Origin: an uncultured Pelagibacteraceae bacterium
GTDB lineage: Bacteria > Pseudomonadota > Alphaproteobacteria > Pelagibacterales > Pelagibacteraceae
NCBI GenBank assembly: GCA_902580895.1
Contig: CACHMJ010000001.1
Span: 186,001 to 250,000 of the forward strand
DNA: 64,000 nt
Direction: 5' to 3'
The first letter of the stretch is position 1; every line of letters starts with the position of its first letter. The translations under genes were made by a program, and so were the position numbers. The notes under the pieces were generated by a model. It saw only the letters and a list, made by a program, of their open reading frames with translations, did not search any database and was not told where the DNA came from. Positions 10,705-21,234 of this stretch are shown piece after piece.

Positions 10705-11549
10705 TTTCTAATCAAAGTTCCAGAGCCCTTGTCGGAAAAAATTTCAAATAATATAGAGTGTTGTTTTCTACCATCAATTATTCCAACTGCTGTTACTCCA
10801 TTATTCACAGCATCCAAACAAGTGTTAATTTTAGGTATCATACCTTCAGTAATTGTATTATCCTCAATCATTTTCAAAATTTCTGATGAAGAGATTTCAT
10901 CAATTAGTTTTTTGTCTTTATTTAGAACTCCTTCAACATTAGTCATTAATAGCAATCTTCTAGATTTTAATGACTTTGCAATTGCACCTGCGGCTGTATC
11001 TCCGTTGATATTATATGGATGATCGTCATTTCCTAGACCTAATGGTGAAATTATTGGGACTTGTTTTTTACTAAGAATTTTCTTAATTAAATTGTTATCA
11101 ATTTCATTAGGTATCCCCACAAAACCAAGCTCTTTAGCCTCTGGAGTTACTTTAATTATATTATTTTTTTTTGTATGGATTGAGATAGCATCAGTTCCAA
11201 ATTTTCTCAAAGAGTCAACAATATCATTGTTAAAATCAATTAAAACTGACTCAACGATGTTTATAATTTTTTCATCAGTTACCCTTAAACCTCTAATAAA
11301 TTTTGATTGAATATTTGATTTGTCTAGTTCTCTTTTTATTCTAGGACCTCCTCCATGAACAACTGTAAAAGAAATACCTAGTTTATTTAGTATGTTTATA
11401 TCTGTTATAAAATTATCAAAGATTTTTCTGTCTATAAAAACATTTCCTCCATATTTTATTACGATGAAATCATTTTTATATTTTTCTATATATTTAGAAA
11501 CCTCATCTATTGGTGGCCCATCTTTGGGAAGTATTTTTTCTAAATCCAT
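10701..11549 (-). CDS. argB: acetylglutamate kinase
   Basis: VIKYGGNVF, VVHGGGPRIKRELDK, NINGDTAAGAIA, GMIPKINTCLDAV. Confidence 0.96.
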   Translation of the reverse strand: MDLEKILPKDGPPIDEVSKYIEKYKNDFIVIKYGGNVFIDRKIFDNFITDINILNKLGISFTVVHGGGPRIKRELDKSNIQSKFIRGLRVTDEKIINIVESVLIDFNNDIVDSLRKFGTDAISIHTKKNNIIKVTPEAKELGFVGIPNEIDNNLIKKILSKKQVPIISPLGLGNDDHPYNINGDTAAGAIAKSLKSRRLLLMTNVEGVLNKDKKLIDEISSSEILKMIEDNTITEGMIPKINTCLDAVNNGVTAVGIIDGRKQHSILFEIFSDKGSGTLIRK

Positions 11550-11577
11550 TTATTTATCGTCGTATGATAATCAATTT

Positions 11578-13257
11578 TTAAGTGACAGTCTTAACAGTTG
11601 TTCTTTTCATAATGAATACTTGTTGGGCCATAGTTAAAATGTTATTCACAGTCCAATAAATTACCAATCCACTTGGAAAGGGTGCTAGTATTACAGTCAA
11701 AAAAAGTGGAAAAAACATAAATATTTTTGCTTGCATAGGATCAGTTGGTGCTGGATTAAGTTTCTGCTGCACAAACATGCTGAGGCCCATTGCTACGGGC
11801 CACGCTCCAATGACAAGAAATGAAGGAACATCATATGGTAATAATCCAAACATATTGAATATTGATGTCGGATCTCTTTCAGACAAATCTTGTATCCATC
11901 CATAAAAAGGCATATGCCTCATTTCTATTGTAACGAATAAAACCTTGTACAAAGCAAAAAAAACAGGAATTTGAACAAGTATTGGAAGACAACCAGACAT
12001 TGGGTTGACTTTTTCTTTTTTATATAGAGCCATCATTTCTTGTTGTAATTTCATTTTATCATTTTTATGAAGCTCCTTTAATCTTACCATTTCTGGAGTG
12101 AGAGCTTTCATTTTTGCCATGCTTCTAAAAGAAAAATTTGCCAAAGGAAAGAAAACAAGACGAATACAAATTGTTATAGCTATGATAGCTAATCCATAGT
12201 TGCCAAGTAGTTTGAAAAAATAGTCAATACCAAAAAACAAGGGTTTTGTTATGAAATATAAGAACCCCCAATCAATAACTAAATCGAATTTATCGATATC
12301 TAAACTTTTTGCATATCCATCAATGACATCCACTCTTTTGGCAGCAACTATTATTTGTAAATTTTCCTCTATAGAACCGTTTGGACCCAATTCAAGCGGT
12401 TCGGTTGCAATAAAATTTGCTCTAAATTTATCTTTATAATCAAATGTTGTTTTGAACTCTTTATTTTGTGGAGGTATTAGTGAAGTAATCCAGTATTTGT
12501 CACTTATACCCAACCAGCCTTTTTGAGCAGTTCTTGTAAATTTTTTCTCTTGAATATCGTCATAATCTTCCTCAATTAATTCATCATCTAAAGTTGCAAT
12601 TAAACCCTCATGAAGAATTAAAAAGTCTATTATGTCTGGAATCTCATTTCTTATGATTTGACCATAAGAATAAAAATCATATTTTTCATTTGTTTTATTG
12701 ATAACTCTTTGTTTGATTGAAAATAAATATTTATCATCTAGGGAAATTTCTTTTTCAAAGGTAATTCCTTGATTATTGGTCCAAGATAATTTAATTGGGG
12801 AATTTTCAGTTAATTTTTTATTTCCTTTTATAGACCAAATAGTTTCTGATGATGGAATTTCTATATTTTTATCAGAAGTTACAAATCCACTTTCAATTAA
12901 ATAACCTTCTTTAATATTTCTAGGCCCTAACAGTATTATTTTTTCATCACCCTCAAGTTCAACATTATAATTTTTAAAAGTTAAATCATCTATTGCTGCG
13001 CCTTTCAAAGAGATTGTGCCGATCACATTAGAGTTTTCAAACTCAACTCTTTCACTTTCAATTAAAGCATCTTTTCTTGAAATCTCGATAAGAGTTTCTT
13101 TTTGATCTAAGCTTGGTGTGTCAGTGCTTTTTTCAATTTTTTCTTTTTCAACAAGATTTTGATCTGTTGATGACTTTTCAGGAACAAAAAATAATGAATA
13201 TAAAACTATTACCGCTGAAGATAATGCTATAGCTGCTATTGTATTTTTTGAGTCCAT
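11578..13257 (-). CDS. yidC: membrane protein insertase YidC
   Basis: NYGLAIIAITICIRLVFFPLANFSFRSMAKMKALTPEM...NPMSGCLPILVQIPVFFALYKVL. Confidence 0.97.
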   Translation of the reverse strand: MDSKNTIAAIALSSAVIVLYSLFFVPEKSSTDQNLVEKEKIEKSTDTPSLDQKETLIEISRKDALIESERVEFENSNVIGTISLKGAAIDDLTFKNYNVELEGDEKIILLGPRNIKEGYLIESGFVTSDKNIEIPSSETIWSIKGNKKLTENSPIKLSWTNNQGITFEKEISLDDKYLFSIKQRVINKTNEKYDFYSYGQIIRNEIPDIIDFLILHEGLIATLDDELIEEDYDDIQEKKFTRTAQKGWLGISDKYWITSLIPPQNKEFKTTFDYKDKFRANFIATEPLELGPNGSIEENLQIIVAAKRVDVIDGYAKSLDIDKFDLVIDWGFLYFITKPLFFGIDYFFKLLGNYGLAIIAITICIRLVFFPLANFSFRSMAKMKALTPEMVRLKELHKNDKMKLQQEMMALYKKEKVNPMSGCLPILVQIPVFFALYKVLFVTIEMRHMPFYGWIQDLSERDPTSIFNMFGLLPYDVPSFLVIGAWPVAMGLSMFVQQKLNPAPTDPMQAKIFMFFPLFLTVILAPFPSGLVIYWTVNNILTMAQQVFIMKRTTVKTVT

Positions 13258-13496
13258 TATTTTTTTGCTTTTATCTCTTTTTTAACTGGATCAAATCCAC
13301 TATTTCCCCATGGATGGCATGACATAATTCTTTTTAAACTTAGCGAAAGACCTTTTATAAAACCGTAAGTTTTGAGAGCCTCAATACTATATTCAGAACA
13401 AGTTGGTAAGTATCTGCATGAGGGACCAATCAAAGGACTAATTATATATTTGTAGGTTTGAATGAATTTGATCAATAACTGTGTAAAAATATTCAT
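13257..13496 (-). CDS. yidD: membrane protein insertion efficiency factor
   Basis: [27 protein letters not shown]...[12 protein letters not shown]; between yidC and rnpA. Confidence 0.95.
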   Translation of the reverse strand: MNIFTQLLIKFIQTYKYIISPLIGPSCRYLPTCSEYSIEALKTYGFIKGLSLSLKRIMSCHPWGNSGFDPVKKEIKAKK

Positions 13497-13837
13497 TTGT
13501 TTATTTTAATAAATTCCTGAAACAAGGTTTCTTTTATTATTTTAAATTCATTACTTAGCATAGTTGGCTTGGCAATAACAAGATATGAATAACGTAAATT
13601 TATCGATATTTTTTTAAATGCATCATTCATTATATTTTTAAGTCGTCTTTTTATTTTATTTCTCTTTACGGCATTTCCAATTTTTTTCTTTGTCACAAAT
13701 GAAATATTAAATTTGTTTTTGTTTTTATTATTTAGATAGCCAAAATAAATTGTGACATATTTATTTGACACCTTTTTTTTTTGAAGTAACTTTTTAAATT
13801 CTTCGTTTTTTGAAAGAGCAAGAATTTTGCTTTTCAT
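13493..13837 (-). CDS. rnpA: ribonuclease P protein component
   Basis: [23 protein letters not shown]. Confidence 0.92.
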   Translation of the reverse strand: MKSKILALSKNEEFKKLLQKKKVSNKYVTIYFGYLNNKNKNKFNISFVTKKKIGNAVKRNKIKRRLKNIMNDAFKKISINLRYSYLVIAKPTMLSNEFKIIKETLFQEFIKINK

Positions 13838-13840
13838 TGA

Positions 13841-13981
13841 TTAACCAGACACAGTTAGCGATTTTCTGCCTCTTGCTCTTCGTCTAGCTAAAAGTTTTTT
13901 GCCACCCTTAGTTTTCATTTTTGATCTAAAACCGTGTTTTCTTGCTCTTTTAATTTTAGAAGGTTGATACGTTCTTTTCAT
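13841..13981 (-). CDS. rpmH: 50S ribosomal protein L34 (46 aa; below the ORF-track cutoff)
   Basis: Manual reverse-complement translation [46 protein letters not shown]. Confidence 0.97.
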   Translation of the reverse strand: MKRTYQPSKIKRARKHGFRSKMKTKGGKKLLARRRARGRKSLTVSG

Positions 13982-14073
13982 AAAAGTGATTTTAATTTAT
14001 TCAAATTTTCGATCTTTATAGTAATTAAATATATAAATAGCAAATATAAGATTTTATAAATACGATAGTTAAT

Positions 14074-14796
14074 ATGGAAAAAACAAAAAAAATTAAATTA
14101 ATTATTGGGATATCGTATCTAGCTTTAGTCTCAATGTTTTTATTATTGTTTTTTTCAAAATTTAGTCTCCAAGAAATAACTTCATATGATTTTATAAAAA
14201 ATAATAGATTATATTTTCTAGAATTAAAAAGCTCTAATTTATTTTTGATATCACTGATTTTTTTATTTTTCACTGTTTTATGGGTATTTCCTTTTTTAGG
14301 ATTTGGATCTCCAATTGCGCTATTAGGTGGTTTTATTTTAGGAAAATGGATTGGAACTATTATTGTAGTTTTAGGGCTAAGTATTGGTGCAACATTTTTA
14401 TATATTTTTGGAAACTACTTTTTGAAAGATATAGTTAGAGAAAAATTTTTAAACAGATTCAAAACACTTGAAATAAAATTCAAAAATTCTGAATTTATTT
14501 ATCTATTAGTCTACCGATTTATTGGAGGTGTTCCATGGCAATTGAGTTGCCTTTTACCAACACTTTTTAATGTGAAAATATATAATTTTTTCTTTGCAAC
14601 ATTGATAGGGATTATTCCTCAAATTTTTTTAGCTGTTTCTATTGGGAGCGGATTAGAAAAAATTATAGAGGAAAATACTGACGTTCCTAAATTAAGTGAT
14701 ATTATATTTTCTTCTGAAATATATATACCTATTCTTGCATTTATTTTTTTAGTTTTGATTTCAATTTTCCTTAAAAAATCATTTTATAAAAATTAG
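14074..14796 (+). CDS. TVP38/TMEM64 (VTT domain) family membrane protein
   Basis: FLGFGSPIALLGGFILGKWIGTIIVVLGLSIGATFLYIFGNYFLKD...YRFIGGVPWQL. Confidence 0.85.
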   Translation: MEKTKKIKLIIGISYLALVSMFLLLFFSKFSLQEITSYDFIKNNRLYFLELKSSNLFLISLIFLFFTVLWVFPFLGFGSPIALLGGFILGKWIGTIIVVLGLSIGATFLYIFGNYFLKDIVREKFLNRFKTLEIKFKNSEFIYLLVYRFIGGVPWQLSCLLPTLFNVKIYNFFFATLIGIIPQIFLAVSIGSGLEKIIEENTDVPKLSDIIFSSEIYIPILAFIFLVLISIFLKKSFYKN

Positions 14797-14870
14797 TGGT
14801 GCTCCCACCCTGTACTGACCAGGGAACTAGTCCTTACCAAGGACTTGTTATGCCATTTAACTACAGGAGC
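14797..14870 (-). tRNA. tRNA-Thr (GGT anticodon), CCA encoded
   Basis: Folded by hand: acceptor GCTCCTG/TGGGAGC, D-stem GTTA/TAAC, anticodon arm AGTCC-TTGGTAA-GGACT, T-stem CCCTG/CAGGG with atypical loop GTCAGTA. Confidence 0.85.
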
Positions 14871-14970
14871 ATTAATCACTAATTGTATTTTACGAATAAT
14901 AGAGCATTTTTTTCAAATTATTGCCTTAATTTTTTGTCCAATATGATTTATATCTAATAAGGAAATTTTT

Positions 14971-15171
14971 ATGGGCATTCATTACGATTATAAATCAACC
15001 AAAAGTGCTAAACTTATGGAAAAGCAAGCTAAAAGAGAGAGAAAACTTGCCGAAAAAAAAGCAAAACGTTTAGCAAAAGAAGGTACAAAAAAAGATGATA
15101 ATAAAGAAAAAATCTTAGATGCATCTAAACCTATTACTCTAGATTTTCTTACAAATCCGAATAAAGAATGA
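14971..15171 (+). CDS. small Lys/Ala-rich hypothetical protein (66 aa)
   Basis: Intact ORF, ATGA-coupled to the following microORF. Confidence 0.6.
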   Translation: MGIHYDYKSTKSAKLMEKQAKRERKLAEKKAKRLAKEGTKKDDNKEKILDASKPITLDFLTNPNKE

Positions 15172-15269
15172 TTACAAAAGATAAAAATGAGCGATTAAGC
15201 TTAGCTCTTAAAAAGAACTTAAAAAAAAGAAAGTTTTTTCAAAAAAAAAATAAGAAAAAAAATAAATAA
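15168..15269 (+). CDS. 33-aa basic microprotein, translationally coupled
   Basis: [37 protein letters not shown] overlap upstream and TAATG overlap with dcd. Confidence 0.55.
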   Translation: MITKDKNERLSLALKKNLKKRKFFQKKNKKKNK

Positions 15270-15829
15270 TGTCTATCCAGCCTGACTCTTGGATAAAAAA
15301 AATGTGTAATGAACACAATATGATCGAACCGTTTTTAGATCATCAAGTTTCTGAGGGTAAAATATCTTACGGTCTTAGTAGTATGGGTTATGATGTAAGG
15401 ATATCAGATGAGTATAGAATATTTACTAACGTAAACAGTTCTTTAGTAGACCCTAAAAATTTTTCTGAGGATAATTTTATTGAGAGGAAAGGACCTCATT
15501 GTATAATTCCACCAAATTCGTTCGTTTTAGCTAAAACAGTTGAGTACTTTAGGATACCAAAAGATGTTTTATGTATTTGTGTTGGAAAAAGCACTTATGC
15601 TCGAACAGGCATTATTTGTAATGTGACACCAATAGAAAATGAATTTGAGGGAAATATAGTTATAGAGCTAAGCAATACTACGCCCAATCCAGCTAAAATA
15701 TATTCTAATGAAGGTATAGCTCAATTCTTATTTTTTAAATCAGATATACAACCAGAGACAACATATAAATCCAAGAATGGCAAATATCAGGGACAAACTA
15801 CAATTCAGGTAGCAAAAATTAAAAAATAA
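15269..15829 (+). CDS. dcd: dCTP deaminase
   Basis: [12 protein letters not shown]...[53 protein letters not shown]. Confidence 0.95.
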   Translation: MSIQPDSWIKKMCNEHNMIEPFLDHQVSEGKISYGLSSMGYDVRISDEYRIFTNVNSSLVDPKNFSEDNFIERKGPHCIIPPNSFVLAKTVEYFRIPKDVLCICVGKSTYARTGIICNVTPIENEFEGNIVIELSNTTPNPAKIYSNEGIAQFLFFKSDIQPETTYKSKNGKYQGQTTIQVAKIKK

Positions 15830-15832
15830 TCT

Positions 15833-17095
15833 ATGGATAAGTTTTCTATTGAAGGCCCAAGTAGGATAAGGGGAAATGTTGTAGTCTCAGGATCCAAAAA
15901 TTCTTCACTTCCAATTTTAGCAGCGACTTTACTATTCAATAAGCCAGTTGTGTTAAAAAATTTACCAAAAGTAAATGATATCAATACAATGATAAGTTTA
16001 TTAAAATCTTTAGGTTCAAAAATTATTTTATCTAAAGATAGAAGGGTCGCCAGAATATACAACAAAAATAATTTAAAAACATTTGCAAGTTATTCTCTTG
16101 TCAAAACAATGAGAGGTTCTATTTTGGTATTAGGTCCTTTAATTGCTAGATATTATAAATCTAAAATTTCTTTGCCTGGTGGATGTTTAATTGGAGCAAG
16201 ACCAATAAATTATCATTTAGACTCTCTAAAAAAACTTGGGATGAGCTATGTTTTAAAAGATGGCTATATATTAGCTAAATCCGATGGTAAATTAAAAGGA
16301 ACAACTATAAAGTTTCCTAGACTAACTGTGGGAGCTACAGAAAATTCTATAATTGCTGCTTGTTTAGCAAAAGGTACTACTATTTTGAAAAATTGCGCAA
16401 TTGAACCTGAAATAAAAGATTTAACAAAGTTTTTAAATTCAGCAGGAGCAAAGATTTCCTGGATTGGGAGAACATGTAAAATTATTGGAGTAAACACATT
16501 AAATCCAACAGAGTATTCAGTCATGGCTGACAGGATAGAGGCTGGTACTTTTTGTGTAGCAGCAACATTGGCAAAAGGAAACTTGAAGATATTGAATTTT
16601 GATGCAAAAATTATTAAAACCGAGTTAGAATTATTAAAAAGATTTGGTGCAAAAATAAAAGTGCATAAAGAAAAAATCTTTATTAAAGGTCCAGAAAAAA
16701 TTAGGTGCATTAAAAATATTAAAACTAAAGAATATCCAGGGGTAGCAACAGATCTACAGTCTCAACTTATGGTGTTGATGTGTAAAGCAAATGGAAAAAG
16801 CTCTATCACTGAAAACATATTTGAAAATAGATTTATGCATGTAGCAGAATTGCGCAGACTTGGTGCAAAAATAAATGTTAAAAATAATAAAGCTTATATT
16901 TATGGAAACACCAAATTTATAGGCGCTGAACTAATGTCGAGTGATTTAAGAGCATCAGTTTCATTGGTATTGGCAGCAATGGTTTCTAAAGGTAAATCAA
17001 TAATTAACAGGATTTATCATTTAGACCGAGGATATGAAAATATAGAGCATAAATTAAAAAAAATTGGGGTTAAAATAAAAAGATTAAAACAGTGA
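15833..17095 (+). CDS. murA: UDP-N-acetylglucosamine 1-carboxyvinyltransferase
   Basis: GSKNSSLPILAATLL, PGGCLIGARPINYHL, DRIEAGTF, DLRASVSLVLAAM. Confidence 0.96.
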   Translation: MDKFSIEGPSRIRGNVVVSGSKNSSLPILAATLLFNKPVVLKNLPKVNDINTMISLLKSLGSKIILSKDRRVARIYNKNNLKTFASYSLVKTMRGSILVLGPLIARYYKSKISLPGGCLIGARPINYHLDSLKKLGMSYVLKDGYILAKSDGKLKGTTIKFPRLTVGATENSIIAACLAKGTTILKNCAIEPEIKDLTKFLNSAGAKISWIGRTCKIIGVNTLNPTEYSVMADRIEAGTFCVAATLAKGNLKILNFDAKIIKTELELLKRFGAKIKVHKEKIFIKGPEKIRCIKNIKTKEYPGVATDLQSQLMVLMCKANGKSSITENIFENRFMHVAELRRLGAKINVKNNKAYIYGNTKFIGAELMSSDLRASVSLVLAAMVSKGKSIINRIYHLDRGYENIEHKLKKIGVKIKRLKQ

Positions 17096-17484
17096 GTAAA
17101 TATCTAGCTAAAATTATTGCAAATGATCAAGAAGGATTACAAATGATTTCAGCATGCGTTTCAGGCTCAAAAACAAACGTTGAAAATATTAAATATTTGG
17201 CTTCAAGCAAAGTTTTTTTAATATCCATAGAGAGAAATAAAATTGAATCTGATCAAACGAACAAGAAAATAAACAGTGTTTGCAGATTTGATTTTGTTGA
17301 AAAGGTTAAATCTAAAAACATTGATCAAACAAATAAAGAGGAAATATTAAATTTAATAGGCATCGATTATTTGAAAAACAAAGATGATTATGAAATAAAT
17401 TTAATTTTTGATAAAAATAGTCACATTGTTTTGACTACAGAAACAATTGAAGTAAGGTTAGAAGATCAAAATGAGATTAAATAA
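17092..17484 (+). CDS. DUF2948-like protein
   Basis: Position between murA and hisD; LICCDQEGL-type start (IANDQEGLQMISACVSGSKT) and FDFVEKVKSKNID. Confidence 0.65.
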   Translation: MSKYLAKIIANDQEGLQMISACVSGSKTNVENIKYLASSKVFLISIERNKIESDQTNKKINSVCRFDFVEKVKSKNIDQTNKEEILNLIGIDYLKNKDDYEINLIFDKNSHIVLTTETIEVRLEDQNEIK

Positions 17485-17486
17485 AT

Positions 17487-18770
17487 ATGAAAATATTAAA
17501 TATTAAATTAAGAAACTTCTATAAAAAATTAGATGATTTATTGTTAAAAAGGAAAACCAAAGTTCAAACAAGCTCTTTGCCTATCATAAAAATAATCAAT
17601 GATGTAAAAAAAAATGGTGATAGAGCACTATTAAAGTATGAGAAAAAATATAATCAAAACAAAATAATAAAACCTAGTTTAAGTCAAATTAAACGATCAA
17701 TTAAGTCTTTAGATCCCAAAGTAAAAAAAGCTATCGATCTTGCTTATTCAAGAATCTACAAATTTCACTCATTGCAAAAATTTAAAAATATTTCTTACAC
17801 AGATAAATTTAAAAATAAACTTGAATACAAGTATTTACCAATTGAGTCAGTTGCAATTTATGTGCCTGGATCATCCGCATCTTATCCTTCAAGTGTTTTA
17901 ATGAATGCTATCCCTGCGATAGTTGCGGGAGTAAAAAGAATAATTATGATTAATCCTGGATATAAAGGAAAACAAAACGCTGCCGTATTGTATGCAGCTA
18001 AAAAATGTAAAATTAAAGAAATATATTCTATTGGTGGTCCCTCAGCGATTGCAGCAGTCGCTTATGGGACAAAAAAAATTCTTAGAGTGAATAAAATTGT
18101 GGGTCCTGGTAATAAGTTTGTAGCAGCTGCCAAAAAAGAAGTTTTTGGAGATGTTGGTGTTGAGGGAATGATAGCTGGACCATCAGAAGTAACCGTTGTT
18201 GGTGATAGATTTTCAAATCCATGTTGGATAGCAAGCGATCTTATTGGTCAAGCAGAACATGATGAACTCGCTCAATGTATTTTAATTTCTAAAAGTAGAG
18301 ACTTAATAATTCAAACTAGACACGAAATCTCTAAACAATTAAAAAAAATTCCAAGAACAGCTATTGCAAGAAAAAGTTTAGCAAATAATGGAATTTTAAT
18401 TCAAGTAAACTCAGATAAACAAATAATTGATATTGTGAATAAAATTGCTCCAGAGCATTTAGAATTAAATATAAAAAATTACAAATCTTTTATTTCAAGA
18501 ATTAAAAATGCTGGTTCTATTTGTTTAGGAAAATATGCTGTGATGGCAATGACTGATTATAATGCTGGTTCAAACCATATATTACCAACTAATGGCTCTG
18601 CTAAATTTTCAAGCGGTATAAGTGTTAATGAATTTTGCAAAAGAATTTCATATATAAGCTTATCAAAAAAGGGTATTGAAAAGCTTGGACCATCAGTTAT
18701 AACTCTTGCAAACTATGAAGGGTTGGCTGGGCACGCTGAATCTGTAAAAAAACGAATTAGGAGAAAATAA
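17487..18770 (+). CDS. hisD: histidinol dehydrogenase
   Basis: [70 protein letters not shown]. Confidence 0.97.
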   Translation: MKILNIKLRNFYKKLDDLLLKRKTKVQTSSLPIIKIINDVKKNGDRALLKYEKKYNQNKIIKPSLSQIKRSIKSLDPKVKKAIDLAYSRIYKFHSLQKFKNISYTDKFKNKLEYKYLPIESVAIYVPGSSASYPSSVLMNAIPAIVAGVKRIIMINPGYKGKQNAAVLYAAKKCKIKEIYSIGGPSAIAAVAYGTKKILRVNKIVGPGNKFVAAAKKEVFGDVGVEGMIAGPSEVTVVGDRFSNPCWIASDLIGQAEHDELAQCILISKSRDLIIQTRHEISKQLKKIPRTAIARKSLANNGILIQVNSDKQIIDIVNKIAPEHLELNIKNYKSFISRIKNAGSICLGKYAVMAMTDYNAGSNHILPTNGSAKFSSGISVNEFCKRISYISLSKKGIEKLGPSVITLANYEGLAGHAESVKKRIRRK

Positions 18771-18772
18771 AT

Positions 18773-18988
18773 TTGTCAAAACAAGATTTACTTGAATTTA
18801 AAGGTAAAGTAACTGACTTGTTACCTAATGCTATGTTTAGAGTTCAACTGGAAAATGGTCATGTAGTGACAGCACATACTGCAGGTAAGTTAAGAAAAAA
18901 TAGAATTCGAGTATTACAAGGTGATAATGTGACTGTGGAAATGACACCTTATGACCTTACTAAAGGCAGAATTATCTTTAGAGGTTAA
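18773..18988 (+). CDS. infA: translation initiation factor IF-1 (TTG start)
   Basis: [62 protein letters not shown]. Confidence 0.97.
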   Translation: MSKQDLLEFKGKVTDLLPNAMFRVQLENGHVVTAHTAGKLRKNRIRVLQGDNVTVEMTPYDLTKGRIIFRG

Positions 18989-18993
18989 TTTTT

Positions 18994-19068
18994 GCCTCGG
19001 TAGCTCAGGAGTAGAGCAGAGCCCTGAAAAGGCTTGTGTCGGAGGTGCGAATCCTTCCCGAGGCACCA
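18994..19068 (+). tRNA. tRNA-Phe (GAA anticodon), CCA encoded
   Basis: Acceptor GCCTCGG/CCGAGGC, D-stem GCTC/GAGC, anticodon loop CTGAAAA, T-arm GGAGG-TGCGAAT-CCTTC. Confidence 0.93.
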
Positions 19069-19143
19069 CCAAAACAACTTGAAATTAATATACAAAGAAA
19101 TTAACTTCTATCTTAAATAAATAACAAAAGGACTAGTAAAAAG

Positions 19144-19356
19144 ATGAGTACAATTCAAGGAAAAGTAAAATGGTTTAATGGTAAAAAAGGCTATGGTTTC
19201 ATAGAAAGAGACGATAAAGAAAAAGATGCCTTTGTTCACGCCAGTGCAGTAAAAGCTGCAGGTATGAGATTTCTTAATGAAGGGGACAAACTAGAATTTA
19301 CATTAGAGGATGGACCAAAAGGACCCTCTGCAGTTAATTTAAAAAAATTAGATTGA
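19144..19356 (+). CDS. cold shock domain protein
   Basis: [31 protein letters not shown]. Confidence 0.95.
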   Translation: MSTIQGKVKWFNGKKGYGFIERDDKEKDAFVHASAVKAAGMRFLNEGDKLEFTLEDGPKGPSAVNLKKLD

Positions 19357-19373
19357 TATTTAAAAATTTAATA

Positions 19374-19403
19374 AGGGCGTTTTCATCAGACTGAGAACGT
19401 CCT
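19374..19403 (+). terminator. stem-loop downstream of cold shock gene, possible terminator
   Basis: GGGCGTTTTC-ATCAGACT-GAGAACGTCC pairs over 10 bp with two G-U; T-rich run follows only after about 15 nt. Confidence 0.4.
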
Positions 19404-19484
19404 AAAAAGGTTAAAAATTAATTTTTTTTCTGCGCACATATGATGTTAACATAAATTAATTTTAACAATGTCTAAAAAACTTAT

Positions 19485-20195
19485 ATGCATTCATCTGCCT
19501 TACTTAATTTAGATAAATTTTTCTCTATTTATTTAAAAAATTTTGATAATCCAAAAATACTTGATTTTGGCAGTCAATCTTTATCAGATCATATTGGATC
19601 AAAAGTTTTGTTAGATAAAATGAATATAAGTTATGAGTATACTGGAGTGGATATTGAAAAAGGGAATAATGTAGATATTGTTTTAGGAGATCCTTATTCA
19701 TTTAAAGAGATTCCGGACTCAGCTTATGATGTAATAATAAGTACATCAGTTTTTGAGCATGTTGAGTTTTTCTGGCTAACATATTTAGAGATACTTAGAA
19801 TTTTAAAACCTAATGGAATTTTTTATTTTAATGTGCCCTCAAACGGTGATTTTCATAGGTGGCCAAAAGATTGTTGGAGGTTTTATCCAGATAGTGGAAA
19901 TGCTTTAATCAACTGGGCTAAAAAAAATAATTTTAATCCTATTCTATTAGAATCTTATGTATCAAAACAATATCTTGAGTGTGGTTGGAATGACTATGTT
20001 TCAGTAACTTTAAAAGATAAAAAATATTTAGATAATTATAATGATAGAATTATTTATAATTATAAAAAGTTTCTTAATGGAATTGATCACAATCAAAAAC
20101 TCTATAACTTTTCAAATAAGTCAGAGGATCATAAGAATTGGGGATTTCGTATGTGGTATAGAATAAGAAAAAAAATTGATAAAATAAAGAAGTGA
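19485..20195 (+). CDS. class I SAM-dependent methyltransferase
   Basis: KILDFGSQSLSDHIGSK...YTGVDIEKGNNVDIV...DVIISTSVFEHVEFFWLTYLEILRILKPNGIFYFNVPSNGDFHRWPKDCWRF. Confidence 0.85.
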   Translation: MHSSALLNLDKFFSIYLKNFDNPKILDFGSQSLSDHIGSKVLLDKMNISYEYTGVDIEKGNNVDIVLGDPYSFKEIPDSAYDVIISTSVFEHVEFFWLTYLEILRILKPNGIFYFNVPSNGDFHRWPKDCWRFYPDSGNALINWAKKNNFNPILLESYVSKQYLECGWNDYVSVTLKDKKYLDNYNDRIIYNYKKFLNGIDHNQKLYNFSNKSEDHKNWGFRMWYRIRKKIDKIKK

Positions 20196-21001
20196 ATAAC
20201 TTAGAAATATTTTGCATTTGTATTCACGATAAACTTTTAGATAAGATCAAGAAATTAAATTATACTCCTGTAGGTCTAGGATCAGATATTTTTTCTAGTG
20301 AATGGATTAGAGATAATAGTGGAATTAATATTACCTCTAAAAATAAGTTTTATGGTGAATTAACATTTCATTATTGGCTTTGGAAAAATAAGCTAAAAAG
20401 TATTCAAAAGGACAAGTGGATTGGTTTTTGTGGATATAGAAGATTTTGGAAAAACGAATTTGATAACTCTGATACATCCCTAGATATTAGTCAAAAAATT
20501 TTAAAAAGAATTCCCTCCAGTTGGAATAAGTATGATGTAATTCTTGGTGAACATATCTACTTAAATCAAATACCTTTGATTAAAATACTTAAATATGGAA
20601 AACTTGCGTTTCTGCGAAATCCTGGAGCAATCTTAAATAAAGGCAGAAATATAAGATTTCAATTTGATATGTTTCATGGAAATGGCGTTTTAGATAAAGC
20701 TATAGAGCTATTGGGTCAAAGCGATAGAGAGGATTTTAAACTTTATGTAAAAAAAAATATTTCATTCAATTATGGCAATATGTTTATATGTAAATCTAAA
20801 GAACTAATGATTAGGTACTATGAAACTTTGTTTCCATGGTTAGAAAAATGTGAAAATTTTCTAGGTTTTGAATTAAAAGGATATGAAGCAAGAACCTACG
20901 GTTTTTTAGCAGAAAGATTTATGGCCTACTGGTTTAATAAAAATTCAAAAGTACACGAGATTCCAGTTATATTTCACGACCTAAATAAAGAAGAACCATA
21001 G
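20192..21001 (+). CDS. DUF4422-like glycosyltransferase-type protein
   Basis: YGELTFHYWLWKNKLKSIQKDKWIGFCGYRRFW...NMFICKSKELMIRYYETLFPWLEKCE...RTYGFLAERFMAYWF pattern. Confidence 0.6.
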   Translation: MNNLEIFCICIHDKLLDKIKKLNYTPVGLGSDIFSSEWIRDNSGINITSKNKFYGELTFHYWLWKNKLKSIQKDKWIGFCGYRRFWKNEFDNSDTSLDISQKILKRIPSSWNKYDVILGEHIYLNQIPLIKILKYGKLAFLRNPGAILNKGRNIRFQFDMFHGNGVLDKAIELLGQSDREDFKLYVKKNISFNYGNMFICKSKELMIRYYETLFPWLEKCENFLGFELKGYEARTYGFLAERFMAYWFNKNSKVHEIPVIFHDLNKEEP

Positions 21002-21234
21002 TTGGAAAAAAGATGTTTCTTTTAAGGGTTGAATAATTTCAATTTTTGTCTAAAAAGCTGTTCATGAATAAAAATGAGACTTATTACAAATTAAACTCAA
21101 GTACTCTTAGACTTGTTCTTAGAGGAACTAATAGAGGTGTGCACGCTCATTTCCATGCTGGCTAAAGCTAGCATTTAATCATTACATTATAATTTTAAAT
21201 CCACATAAAATAATATAAATATAATTAAGGATAG

